Shown: piece by piece, positions 49,481 through 60,557 of the stretch
Position numbering within the stretch: position 1 is the stretch's first letter
How the letters are laid out: every line of letters starts with the position of its first letter
Assembly: GCA_963969395.1 (NCBI GenBank)
Contig: OZ017800.1
Location: 21,856,479-21,920,478, forward strand
Reading direction: 5' to 3'
DNA length: 64,000 bases
Source: Pseudoscleropodium purum
Taxonomy: Eukaryota > Streptophyta > Bryopsida > Hypnales > Brachytheciaceae
Position numbers and translations under genes: made by a program
Notes under the pieces: generated by a model
What the model was told of the DNA's origin: nothing
The model's input: only the letters and a program-made list of their open reading frames with translations
Databases searched by the model: none

Positions 49481-51888
49481 ACATGGAAGATGACATATAG
49501 ATTATGGATTGGATTTCTATGTGACATTATTCATATTAGAGATCGAGAAATCTCATGAAATTTTTTCCAAAATATTATCAACTATGGAAAAAATGATAAG
49601 ACAAAATAATGCAATTAGAGACAATTGGTAAGGCTGGTGTAATAATAGTCAAATACTGAAGGTGATTTCACCACTTTACAATCATGTGGATGCAACAAAA
49701 TTGGTGCCATTCAAATCGAATGAAGTCCACTTCAACTACATGTTTCTTGAGATCCAAGACCAATCAAATTGCAGTCCTATAACGTACAGATGTTGCCACT
49801 CTACAAGATGTACAATAAGGTCTAGCTCATTTATGAATTTTTCAGACCAAGCTCACTAGAAATTTCAGCAATTTCAAGAAGCTCTAGAGTACTAAAAAAT
49901 GAATCAATTTTAAAATTGCAAATTGTATTGGAATTACATTGAAGTAGACTTCAACTTAATTACAATTGGAAAATGAATAATGTAAAATCATATTACAAGT
50001 TGGATTGATTTTACATACTATCTCCCATTTCATAGAAGCTAGTGAAAGATTTCTTACATTAGGGTGAAGAAAAAAACAAAAAGTGATACAAAATTTTCAA
50101 ATGGCATGCGATCAAGTGTCTCAAAAGCACTCTTTGCCTCCTAGAATCACTTAAGAGCGGCTTTAGAATACTATAACGATGGTAATACAATTGCTTCATC
50201 CACGGATTCTTAGATTTAGCAACAAAAATAAATCTAAAAAAAATCTCTTGCAGTAGAATATGTCAAAGAAGTTGGGCTAAAGTTGAAGGCTACATTGACA
50301 ACCACAAGCTATAGTGAGTTTCATGAACGAGATGTCACAGAAGATCATAGAAGCCAATATTAATTTTGGTAATATATTTGTGGGAGATCTGCCTCATCGT
50401 CTTGAATGCATAGATTCCTTGTCAATACTAAGAACATTGCCTTCTGAAAAGACCTAATACACAAAAATGTAAAGAGAGAAAAGGGTCCCTACTCATCGTG
50501 AGATCACACAAGAAATATACATAACAATATAACCATTTATCCAAAACACACACTAAGTCAAAGAAAACCCTTAGTGTATGAAAACCTCATTTGTAGTGCA
50601 TTACTACAAAATGAACAAGACCTTTAGAGTAGGACTACAATCCCAAAGTATAGCACTAATAAGGGTTTGTAGATGTAGGATTTGGGACACATAAAAAAAA
50701 TGATTATAGGATAAAATACTAGAAGATCTATAATACTAGTATAAAGCAAGTTAAGCATTTGCATGTAGGAACATAAATGCAGTGTACATAATTCAAAGTA
50801 CATAAATGGAGTGACCTATACAATCTAGTATGAGACCTAGAACTCTTCAAATATTCAAAGACAAAGATGAATTATTTTAAAAAGTTGAGGTTAACTTCCA
50901 AAGCCATTTATTTGTACAAAAATTTACTATTACATTTACAATGTAGTAGTTCTTACCAAGTATAAACATCAATTCGAAAGATTTTGATCAGAAGAGCATG
51001 TATACTAATTATAAAATGTATTTTTATTAATTTCATTAATTTTGTAAATTTTAAGCTATGAGCAGTAACAAAAATGCCAAAAGGTGATTGTGAGATTTCT
51101 AGATGAAGTTGCTACTAGAAAAGAAGCTAACCCTATAGTACACCTTTCAAAATATCAAACCTTGGTCTCGACAACAGGTCTTTTAATCTCAGACCATTAT
51201 GCTGGGGATGCTTTTTGACATATACTGGAACAACTTCTTGTAACTTAAAAAGATTCATCACCCAAGGTCAAAGCATCCTTACCAAGTACTAGTCTCTTAT
51301 ATCACCAAACCATGAGTGGGGGAAAATAACATTATAACCATTATTAGTGAGGTTTCTTAATGGACTTTCATCTAGAAGGAGAAGATTTTTTCTATGTCTC
51401 CAATCCCAGCAAATTGACAAAATACTTCAGATCATTGAGGAAGTAGAGCTTGTCCGGACGTCTAGTCTTTCTATTGGTCAAGCGCTTGCAATCTTTTTGC
51501 TTAAGAACAGGCACGTCCTTTGCTTTAAAAGAAGTCAAGAACAAGAGTTGGTTCAATACAAATGTGACATTCCTCATAGTCATACTACTTCAGTAAACAA
51601 GTTTTGCATTTCTATATAGCCAATCCACGAATCAAATGGCGTCTAGTCATATAGTTACAACGTGATTATTAAGCTCATTAAATGATTTGTGAATAAGAAT
51701 GCCATTCAAGTCAAGGATCACATTATACCATTGTTGTTGCACTTTATTCAACTAGTTCGCTATAGGTTTAAGGTGCATTTGAGAATTTGCAAAAGACATG
51801 AAAAGTAACGAGTTAGTAGTCAACTTATTATGCATTATCCAGTGTAGCCAACAAAAAAAAGTCATATATGTTATCTGAAGGACCTTAG
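49481..51888. other. AT-rich spacer, no gene recognised
   Basis: The 90-codon ORF at 51347-51619 is the longest and has no recognisable domain. The base composition from about 51300 to 53100 is slightly less AT-biased, hinting at an old decayed element. Confidence 0.4.
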
Positions 51889-51904
51889 ATGTTTTTATAT
51901 GTGG

Positions 51905-52117
51905 CTTGTTTCCTCCTCTTGTTGCCTTTTATTGGCTCCGCCCTCTTCTTGTCACCTCTTATTGACTCTACTCTCTTTTTGTCACCTCTCCTTGGCCAAG
52001 TCCCCCTATTGCTGCCTCTCATTGTTTGTGTCCCCCTATCATTGCCTCTCCTTGGTTCCATCTTACTTTCCTTGCTTGTCTTTGGCCCTATCCCTTTACC
52101 TTGTCATTCATTGAATT
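51905..52117 (+). repeat. 30-bp minisatellite
   Basis: Six to seven diverged 30-bp units of the type TTGTCACCTCTCCTTGG plus a 13-bp tail. Because 30 is a multiple of three, the ORF from ATG 51889 to 52119 reads through as a 76-residue, very hydrophobic peptide with a 10-residue period (LFLSPLIDST). Expression of that peptide is unsupported. Confidence 0.65.
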
Positions 52118-52119
52118 AA

Positions 52120-55100
52120 AATGATCACCCTCTTCAATTCTTATAGGCAGCCCATGTTGAAATGCCTAGTTAAAGATAGGTTTGTAAATGAAAAGGTTTG
52201 CTTGCCTCACAATTTCCATACATAATTGCATAGACCACTTCTTCTTATACGTAATATTGAAGTGTCTCTTTGGATCTAAATTTAGATTTGGTAAGTGAGT
52301 AAATTCTCTTAACCTATCATCATGACAGAATTTCATCAACTTTGCAGCATCGTAGAATAAAGACTCAAGAACCTTCATTATTATTGCCCTCACCATTTCC
52401 AAGAGCCACTTCTTTGTCAACTTTCGAAGGGGACACAAAGATTCCAGGTCAATAAGGGTGTCCTCCTATACACCAATCATCATACCTATTGGTGGAGGTT
52501 GTCACAATGCCAGCATCAAGGGATCCCTTGTTGCAATGTTTCCCCCCTCTCCATCCTCTTCATTATTTTCCTAGCTTGGTGCTTGAATATTTTGCTCTAT
52601 AAGAACCACCAACTTTTTGATGATTTGCGAATGTCTTGATACTTCTACACTTGTGATGCTTCCTCAAATATCCTATCCTAGTCTAGGTGGAGAAAACATT
52701 TTTCTCAAGATGACCAATGATTTATAGCAACTCAAAGGACCCTTCAACTCAAATTCACTAATGTCCCCAATTCAATTTTGCTATTGTCCCCTCATATTCT
52801 ATCCTTAGGATAGGATTATGAACATCATCTATTGTAGTAGATGAAGATTTTTGGTTCATCATAGGATCCCCTAACGCAAGCTGATCAATGACGTCCTTCA
52901 AGAAATCCCTTCTAGGAATAGTCTCATAATCATTTTCTATAGTGCAGCCTATTAACTTCTAGGTTACCGTGGGATCTCCCAATTTACATCATCTAGTGTC
53001 CCCTTCCGACTGATCCTTTTTTGAAACAAGCTGTAGCACATTTCCTCCATAGACAATTGTCTTGATACATTGCATTTTAAACTATCTTATTGTGAGAAAT
53101 AATTTGGTAGGGTAAAGAGATGGACTTCTTGAGTTAGATTGTTGAAGAATATGAAAGCCTATACTAGATGCATGCTTCAACATCTTCTTTTATATATTAC
53201 ATTAGAATTTTGGGTGTTTGATAATGTATTAGTGTAAGTATGAGTGAATGTTGGTGACACATGTAATGGTTCAATTGTTCAAGACAAATATGTTTTTGTA
53301 AAGAACAAAAAAAAGAAATCCAAATTGCTCAACATAAGAATTTGTGGAGGATTCTACATTCAATATTCAAAGATAATATATTAAAAATGGAATTTGACAT
53401 TGAGGACATTTCTCCATTTTCTATAATTATAATTTTTTGGGGTCAAAATTCATTTTTAATAGGCATTTTTTAAATTTCAAATTCAACAACTATGTAGATT
53501 TTCATTTTAATAATATAATTTCTTTGTAAATTTTTTTTTATAATTAATCTAATCCTTAGATTTTTGAAGTTTTATATGTAGACATTTTTATGGATTTTCA
53601 AACTTTTTAGAATTTAGGTTCATGAGATTGAATGTAGATAGCTTTGAACTTTCTTAAATTGGTTTCAATTCTTCCAATAATAACACTTATTAGTCCAATT
53701 AATATATGGTATCTACTATTGTGTCTAGCTTGTACCAATCTACTTAACCTCTAAGTGCTCTAGTGACCATTTTATAGTCGCAACCCGACTTTAGGAAACA
53801 TTTTTGAATAGAATTTCTTTTTAATTTAAAAAAAAGAAGACATTGGATTGTTTTCAATATTTATATTCTAAACTAAGATTACTATAGTCAAACAAAAATT
53901 ATAAGAGAAATAGGACAAAGTACTTAAAATTTGTCTTATATTGAAAAATTTATTATTTGGAGAAAGTGTTTCTGTTCTCATTACTAGATCTTATGCATTT
54001 TTTCACAAATCAATAGAAACTACAATTCTAATCAATGAAAAAAAATTCAAATGCTAAATATAGAAAATATAATTTTGATGAATTTTTGAAGTTATATCTT
54101 CAATACTCATTTGAAAAGAATCTAGAAATATTTTTATAATTTTGACCATATGGATATTTTCTACTTTTTGTTCTTTACATTATCTTCTTTAATGCAAACT
54201 TCAAAAAGTTATATAACTAACATTTTATTACATTTGCATTTTGTCCAAATCTCTTGGACTTTTAGAGGTTAAAGTGGTCTAGATTGAAACAATATTAAGA
54301 TGTAAGATCTACCAATGAGTTGTAATATCTACCAAATCAAATAATTGTTTGTAAGGTGGTTTTGCAAGTGAATATAATCAAGCTCTAATTTTATAGTTGC
54401 TTTGAATTCTATAATTTGTAATTTCTATTGATTTTTTGAATATTTCCACTATCAATTTCTTCACAAAGGTAAAATTACTTGAGGGTGGAACCAAATGAAA
54501 TCACCACATAAAAATTTGTAATTATTATTATAATTTGTACATTAATATATTGATAGCTCAACTAACCCATTTTAGATTAATAGTTATCTTAAAAAAATTT
54601 GTCATCTAAAATAAAATAAAAATTTTATGTTTTTAATTGATGATTTTTCAAAGTTCATATTAGTATGTAGTATGTGAATATCATATTACATGTAGAACAT
54701 TGATTAGTGCATGGTGTCAAGACTTTGCACTAAAAGAGTTTTTATGCATTCATAGAATTGTACCAATGACTACCTAACTAATGTTAGCTCTAATTCCGCT
54801 ACTTTAAAAAAATGCTTCAAATTGGGCCCACTTACAAACTCCACAATTGAAAACTATGCACTAAAATAATATGCATTAATAGAGATTCTACTTATACTAG
54901 AATTTTGTTCTAATAGACCATAGAGATAGGAATATGCAAAAATTTGATCATGTCAACTTTTAGATCAATTGGGACTGTAAAAAATAATTTTGTTATATAT
55001 AGAAAACAAAAAAACAAAAAAATTCAAAAAAATGACTACAACAAATTCATCAAATGTTGAATTCATTCCAACAATTTTCATTCAAATAAATCAAACCTAT

Positions 55101-55320
55101 GTCAAAAATCAAAATTAAAAAGAATTTTCAATTATAGTTTTCAAATATATGGTCAATTTTAACTATAAAAATATAATTTGAAAATGGTCAATTGGAAACT
55201 ATGGTCAATTTCAGCTATAAAAATACAATCTGAAATTTCAAAATGTATAAATTTTCTTTGCATTCCTGCATGTTGTAATATATTTATTGGATGTGTACAA
55301 ATCTTCGAAAATTGAGAGGG
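52120..55320. other. AT-rich spacer, possible decayed element at 52160-52450
   Basis: The minus-strand ORF 52166-52438 has a protein-like composition (KKWLLEMVRAIIMKVLESL) but no family I can name. It may be a remnant of a mobile-element ORF. The rest is very AT-rich with no gene. Confidence 0.35.
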
Positions 55321-55928
55321 ATAACTAACGTTGTGGGTTAGTGCCGTAATTGGTGGAGTGAATTTTTGACGCGGACGGACGGAGGCGCAGGGTTTATGAG
55401 GGCGTCGTCCAAAGCACGTCAGGAATACAACACCGAACACCGAACCCAAACGAGAATGGCCTCGTCTAGGCGACGACTGACGGACGAGAACGAGGACGAA
55501 GAAGCAGGGTTTCGTGAGGGCTTCGTCCAAGGCCAAGTCCGGGGATACGGAAACGCCACACCCTCTGTCCGTATCTTTGCAACAAGCCCCTTGAGACCCC
55601 GGCACTTCCTCCTTCTTCAGGATTGCCTGCCTCCTCACAATCTGTGCGAATCCATGCGAAGCTTGATCGAGTTCATTGTCCAGACCTGGCAAGAAATTCT
55701 TTCTCACTCAACAGAGTTTCTGATTTCGTGCCGGAATCCTTCGAGATGAGATTTTGCTCGCCATTGCGGAGGTTTCGGCTTCGGGACCCGATTTGGGGGC
55801 ATGACGATGTCGGCTGCCTGACGCGTTCCTGATTTGGGGATTGCAAGAATCCGTGAACCATTTATGACCGACACATTGGTGAGTTTCGGATTTTGGATTT
55901 CGAATTCGGGGATTTGTGGATTTGTGGC
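55321..55928 (+). promoter_or_regulatory. GC-rich 5' flank and leader of PGS1
   Basis: Composition changes abruptly from AT-rich to GC-rich near 55360. The segment contains a TGACGGACGAGAACGAGGAC-type purine-rich stretch and ORFs on both strands without domains. It is read as promoter plus untranslated leader of the gene starting at 55929. Confidence 0.4.
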
Positions 55929-58900
55929 ATGAGGAGAATGGCTATTCGATCGGGGGTTTGGAGGTTGGGCTGGCGAGGTTTGATTCGCGGCGAGTTCGGC
56001 CGATTCGTGCGGCACATGGAGACGGGCACGAGCTGGACGCGCGCGTGCGTGCAGCCCTCTGAGACGGAGGTGCTCCAGTCGCTGGTGGGCGGGATGACGA
56101 AGCATGCCCGCGGCTTCCCGGTCAAAGGCGACAGCGTGGAGATTCTGGAAACGCCGTCGCAGTTCTACAATGTGCTGCTGCAAGGCGTGCGCAACGCGCG
56201 GTCTAGGGTCATCATTGCCTCGCTCTACATCGGCACGGGCACGCTGGAGCAAGAGCTGGTTGGTTCTTCTCCCCCCTTCCTGTCTGTCTCTCTTGCCTAC
56301 ACTCCATACTACGGAAGAGGCTGGCAACCATGCATGGAGTGGGGAAGCGAGGCAAATTGTAGAAGAATGAGTACTTAGTTGATGCCGAGCGACAAAGCAC
56401 CTTCCGAAGGGGCCCCGGTTTCAGCGATCATCAGATTTCTGTAGTTCGTATAATTGATCATCCTTCGTCATTGTAGAGTTCATAGATGCACAGACTGCAT
56501 GGAGTGAAATCACGTTGCCTGTAGCTTCCAGATGGACCGCTTGGGTTTGGTATCCCGTCCCATCCTATCCCATCCCAGGTCATCATGAAAGTAGAAGCTG
56601 CTTGAATCAACGTGGAATTGCTATGGAATCCAGATTTGCATCCTATCACTCCCCAAGAGAGCCAAGATGAGACCTACATTACTTTGATTCCATTTCTAAT
56701 TTGCAATTGCTGAAATTATATAGAATGATAGATCCAATGAACTGGGGCGTAGCAACCGCGGAACTAATAATATCATTGAAGATGTATGTATTCAAATGTC
56801 AATTTCAATATCATTTAAATACTGCCTTAGCGTAAGTTTAGAATCCATGTGGAACCCATATTGGACACACTACAGAACTTCTCGTTTTCCTGTATTATGT
56901 CTATCATTCTTGAATCTTTGCATGAATATAGAATCACATTCTCTCTTGCAAGTTGCTGTACGACTTCAGGACTGAAAGATTCTTCTCTTCTCTTGCTACC
57001 TTGTTTACTTTTTGTATATAATCTTAGCCCAGGCTTTCTTCACGCTGAGGAAGCGCAGAACAGCTCTTAAGGTCAGTAACGGCAGCTGGATGTCATTGCA
57101 GATTCGCTCGCGAGGAATCCCCACCTGCAGGTGACCATTCTGTGCGATGCGTTGCGCACCATGCGGCCCTCCCCCGAGGCCTCCGACATGTACCCTTCCA
57201 GCGGGGCCATGCTTTCCAACATCCTGCTCTCCGACCGAGCGCCCTGGCGAAAGGCCAGCACCTGGGACCGGCCCAAGGAGCCCGTGCGAGTGGCGCTGTA
57301 CCACACGCCCATGCTGAGCCAAGGGCTGAAAATGCTCCTCCCTGCAAGGGCGCAAGAGATCGTCGGAGTCTGCCACCTCAAAGCCTTTGTGTTCGACGAC
57401 AACGTTATCATGACGGGCGCCAACATGAGCACCTCCTACTTCACGGCGCGCCAAGACAGGTAGGGAACGATCGAGCCATTGATTTGTAGTAACCAGTTGA
57501 TTGAATTTGATGGCTCTGCACCTTAAGGGGAGGAGCAGGAGTCCTTGTATCGACAAAAGCTACTTACTTGCTTGCTTACTTCTAAAGTGAAGGTGACAAT
57601 AGCTGTATCGAAAATGAATGGGAGGAAGGTTGAGTAGGAGTAGCGACAGGAACAGCCTCTTTTAGTACAAGTGCTTGTTTCTTCTTCCTAAATTTCGTGA
57701 GTCTTATTTTCACCATGAAAGTGCTCTTGGTGGGAAGGTTTGATTGAAAAGATGAATGCAATGAAATCTTATTTGATGTTGCTGAGCTTCAGAGTCTTAG
57801 ACAATGAAGTAATAAATAATGTAGGATATTTATCGGTGAGCATTACATTTGAGGATGTAATAAGGAATTTCTTTTGAGATAAAAGCAACAAGATGCATGA
57901 TGAAAAACATTCATTTATAAATCATAGGTTTCATAGACGTTTCATCAATCTGAGTAATTACAGTAGATGATTGAGTCAAAATTCGATTTTTTAAAATTAT
58001 TTCCTTATTATCGTTAAATTTGACTGTCTTGCTACAACTTCTTTTTAGTTTATTGAGTATTTATTGTGAGCCTAGACGGGCCTATTTTACCAAGGTCCCT
58101 CGCTTATAAAATGCTTGTTGACAGGTACCTCTGCTTTCCCGACTGCAAGAACCTGGCCTCCCATTTCTGCTCTTTGATCAACACGGTGGCGTTGTACTCG
58201 TACACTCTGGATGCCACGGGCGAGCTCCAGCCACGGTCTGCGCACTTGGATCCCGTGACGGAGTCCGACTTGTTCTGTTCCGAGATGTCCGACTCTGTGA
58301 AGGACTTGACGTCGCCGTCGTTGTCGGCGGTCACCGTGGAAGGGGTGGACACGTGGGTGTTCCCCACAGTACAAATGGGGCCTCTTGGCATTCGGCAAGA
58401 TGAGCAGGCCTTGTTGTGGCTACTGAAGCAGCTCCCCAGTGGCGCTGACCTGCATTTGTCCTCGCCCTACTTCAACTTGACACCTGCATATGAGGAGGCC
58501 ATTCTGGAAGCGGCTCGCGAGAAATCTGTGCATATTCTCACCGGGTCCCCGAAGGTAATCTTCGGCTCTTTCCTTATGAATTCAAATCTTCTTGCGGAGC
58601 CTTTTCTATTTGGTGTTCGAGAATTCACCCCCAAAGGTACTCTAGAAAACCTAGCCCTGCGACAATTGGCTGGGTTTACGTTAGAAACTGCCTTCAGTAG
58701 CGTTACAATTTGCAGGGTTTTCCACAACTGTGTTCTAGAATTCCTCTTGACGATTTTTCTAGTATTGACAGGTCGAAGACTGTGCTGCCTGCCTTACTTG
58801 CATTCATTTATAGAAGCAAATAGCAATTTTCTCTCCAGTACAACCTGCTCTGCCTAGGTCAGGCAGCTCTCACTTGCCTTCATTTTTTGAAATAAAAATA

Positions 58901-59668
58901 CCTTGGTTTACTGATCCCATGCTTGGCGTAATTAGCCTTAAACGCCCAGTATGGGTCTCATGTTTTTTCTTAGCAGCTTTGAGTAGGGCGTACGGAAGCT
59001 TTCATTTGTGCAATTTGACCCACACAAGGCATGCTCTTCACTGAGTCTGGTGATATGAAAGTGGCTCCATCGAATTCTATCATTGTCCCACTGTGATCAA
59101 TCCAATGGATTCTTTTGAAACCACGAACCCCTAGGCCTTCAAGAGTGTGAAGTCAGACACTTTGCTGTTGAAGTTACTATTCACAAGCCAGCTTTGCCCT
59201 GCCCTGCAGGCGAATGGCTTCTACGGCTCCTCCGGAATCTCAGGGTTCATCCCTCTAGCCTATTCTCTGCTGGAGCAGCGTCTGTACAACCGAGCCCTGG
59301 CCATGGACAGGAACGACAAGGAGAGAATGCAGGCGACGAGCAGGGGGCTGAGTATCCACGAGTATGAAAGGCTGGGGTGGACGTTTCATGCCAAGGGTTT
59401 GTGGTGCAGCCTTCCAGGGGCCGAGGACGGGCCCAGTGTGTCTCTGGTGGGGAGCTCCAACTGGGGGTACCGGTCCCGGGACCGAGACTTGGAGGCGCAG
59501 CTCTTGCTCTTCACAATGGCGCCCCGCCTGCAGCAGCAGCTGGAGCGCGAGCGGGATGACTTGTTTGTGCGCGCGTCCAAAGTCACTTCCAGTCTCTTCT
59601 CCGGGCCTGACCGACAGGCAGGCCGGCTCGCCTCGCTTGCCGTGAACTTCGTGAAACCGTGGTTGTAA
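55929..59668 (+). CDS. PGS1: CDP-diacylglycerol--glycerol-3-phosphate 3-phosphatidyltransferase, PLD superfamily (PGS1 type)
   Basis: Four exons, 55929-56262, 57102-57459, 58125-58554, 59210-59668, give 526 residues. Junctions are GT-AG and the joins restore family phrases (EQELV|DSLARNP, RQD|RYLCF, GSPK|ANGFYGSSG). It makes phosphatidylglycerophosphate from CDP-diacylglycerol and glycerol-3-phosphate, the committed step towards phosphatidylglycerol and cardiolipin. Two PLD-type HxK motifs are present: H203-L-K205-x4-D210 followed by SGAN-like TGANMS, and H434-A-K436 followed by GSSNWGYRS. The Arg-rich, acid-free N-terminus (MRRMAIRSGVWRLGWRG) is a likely mitochondrial targeting sequence. Length fits the animal and yeast enzymes. 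The gene converges on RPC5 with about 0.9 kb between stop codons. ATG 55929 is chosen because upstream in-frame sequence has no ATG; 55941 is an alternative. Confidence 0.93.
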
Positions 59669-60240
59669 GTCAGTCAGCCCATAGTATCGCACGACACTGT
59701 TGGACCATTCATGTTTTCTCTTTCCCACTGCACAAACATGCCTAGATAGATAGACTCCTCTTTCATCTATCTTGCCCTTCTTTTAGGTTTGAAGGAAGAA
59801 CTAAAAATAATTGCAAATTGCGAATGAAAGTGCTGAAGCTTCAACTTAATTGAATGACGATCTGTGCCACCTTATAATTCTATTGTAATATTTTCTTTGA
59901 GAAATAGATTTCCAGACAGCATGCAGAAACTATTCAAGGTACTTCAAAAACTTTGCTATTTCATGTTTTTTCAGTTTTTTTAGCTGTGTAGACGTGAGCA
60001 GTTTCAATCTAAAACCAAAGGTGAGATATTGGCATTTACAAGCATTGTGGATGAATTCCAGACCTTTATTTTGCACTCCTAACCTGATTATTTTCAACAA
60101 TTTAGGAGCATTCTCCTGGTTTGTGATGGCTCCATCCAATGTGGCCGCATGATATTCAGAGCGAAATTGACACTCATTATTAATCTCAAGTCTACAGTTG
60201 GGGGCTCTATGGGGTTGGAAGAATGGTGATGGGAGTCAGC
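59669..60240. other. Intergenic region between PGS1 and RPC5
   Basis: 3' flanks of two convergent genes; AT-rich, no ORF of interest. Confidence 0.6.
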
Positions 60241-60450
60241 TCACATATCTGTAAATATGGTAGGTTTTAGACCCACATTCACTGGATTGATTCTCTCAAG
60301 TTTGTGAAACTTGGGGGCACAGGCTGAGGCAGGGAGAGAAAAAATTGTATAAGCCTGGTCGCTATGGTTTAAGCCTGGCCCCTGCTTTGAGCAGTGAGAA
60401 TTTGACAAAGCAAAACACAAAATGACAACCATCAAAGCAAGAAACGGCAT
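60241..60450 (-). CDS. Possible small secreted peptide in the RPC5 3' flank
   Basis: A 69-residue ORF begins at ATG 60450 on the minus strand, about 107 bp after the RPC5 stop. Its N-terminus has the shape of a signal peptide (MPFLALMVVILCFALSNS), with a plausible cleavage before HCSKQ. The mature part would have two cysteines and no known domain. It lies within what is probably the RPC5 3' untranslated region. It could be its own small gene, a downstream ORF without function, or chance. Codon use gives no decision. Confidence 0.25.
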   Translation of the reverse strand: MPFLALMVVILCFALSNSHCSKQGPGLNHSDQAYTIFSLPASACAPKFHKLERINPVNVGLKPTIFTDM

Positions 60451-60557
60451 GTTTGTGCAATTTAAACGTGCCAAATAGGCTTTCTATGAACACACCTCAG
60501 TTTCCCAATGTAAGAACGCCACAAAAAATCGATCAAAAAATAGGGACCACAGTCCAA

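Noticed and set aside
55159..55707. 182-codon minus-strand ORF upstream of PGS1
   Set aside because: It crosses the AT-rich to GC-rich border without domain or composition change expected of a gene; likely chance.
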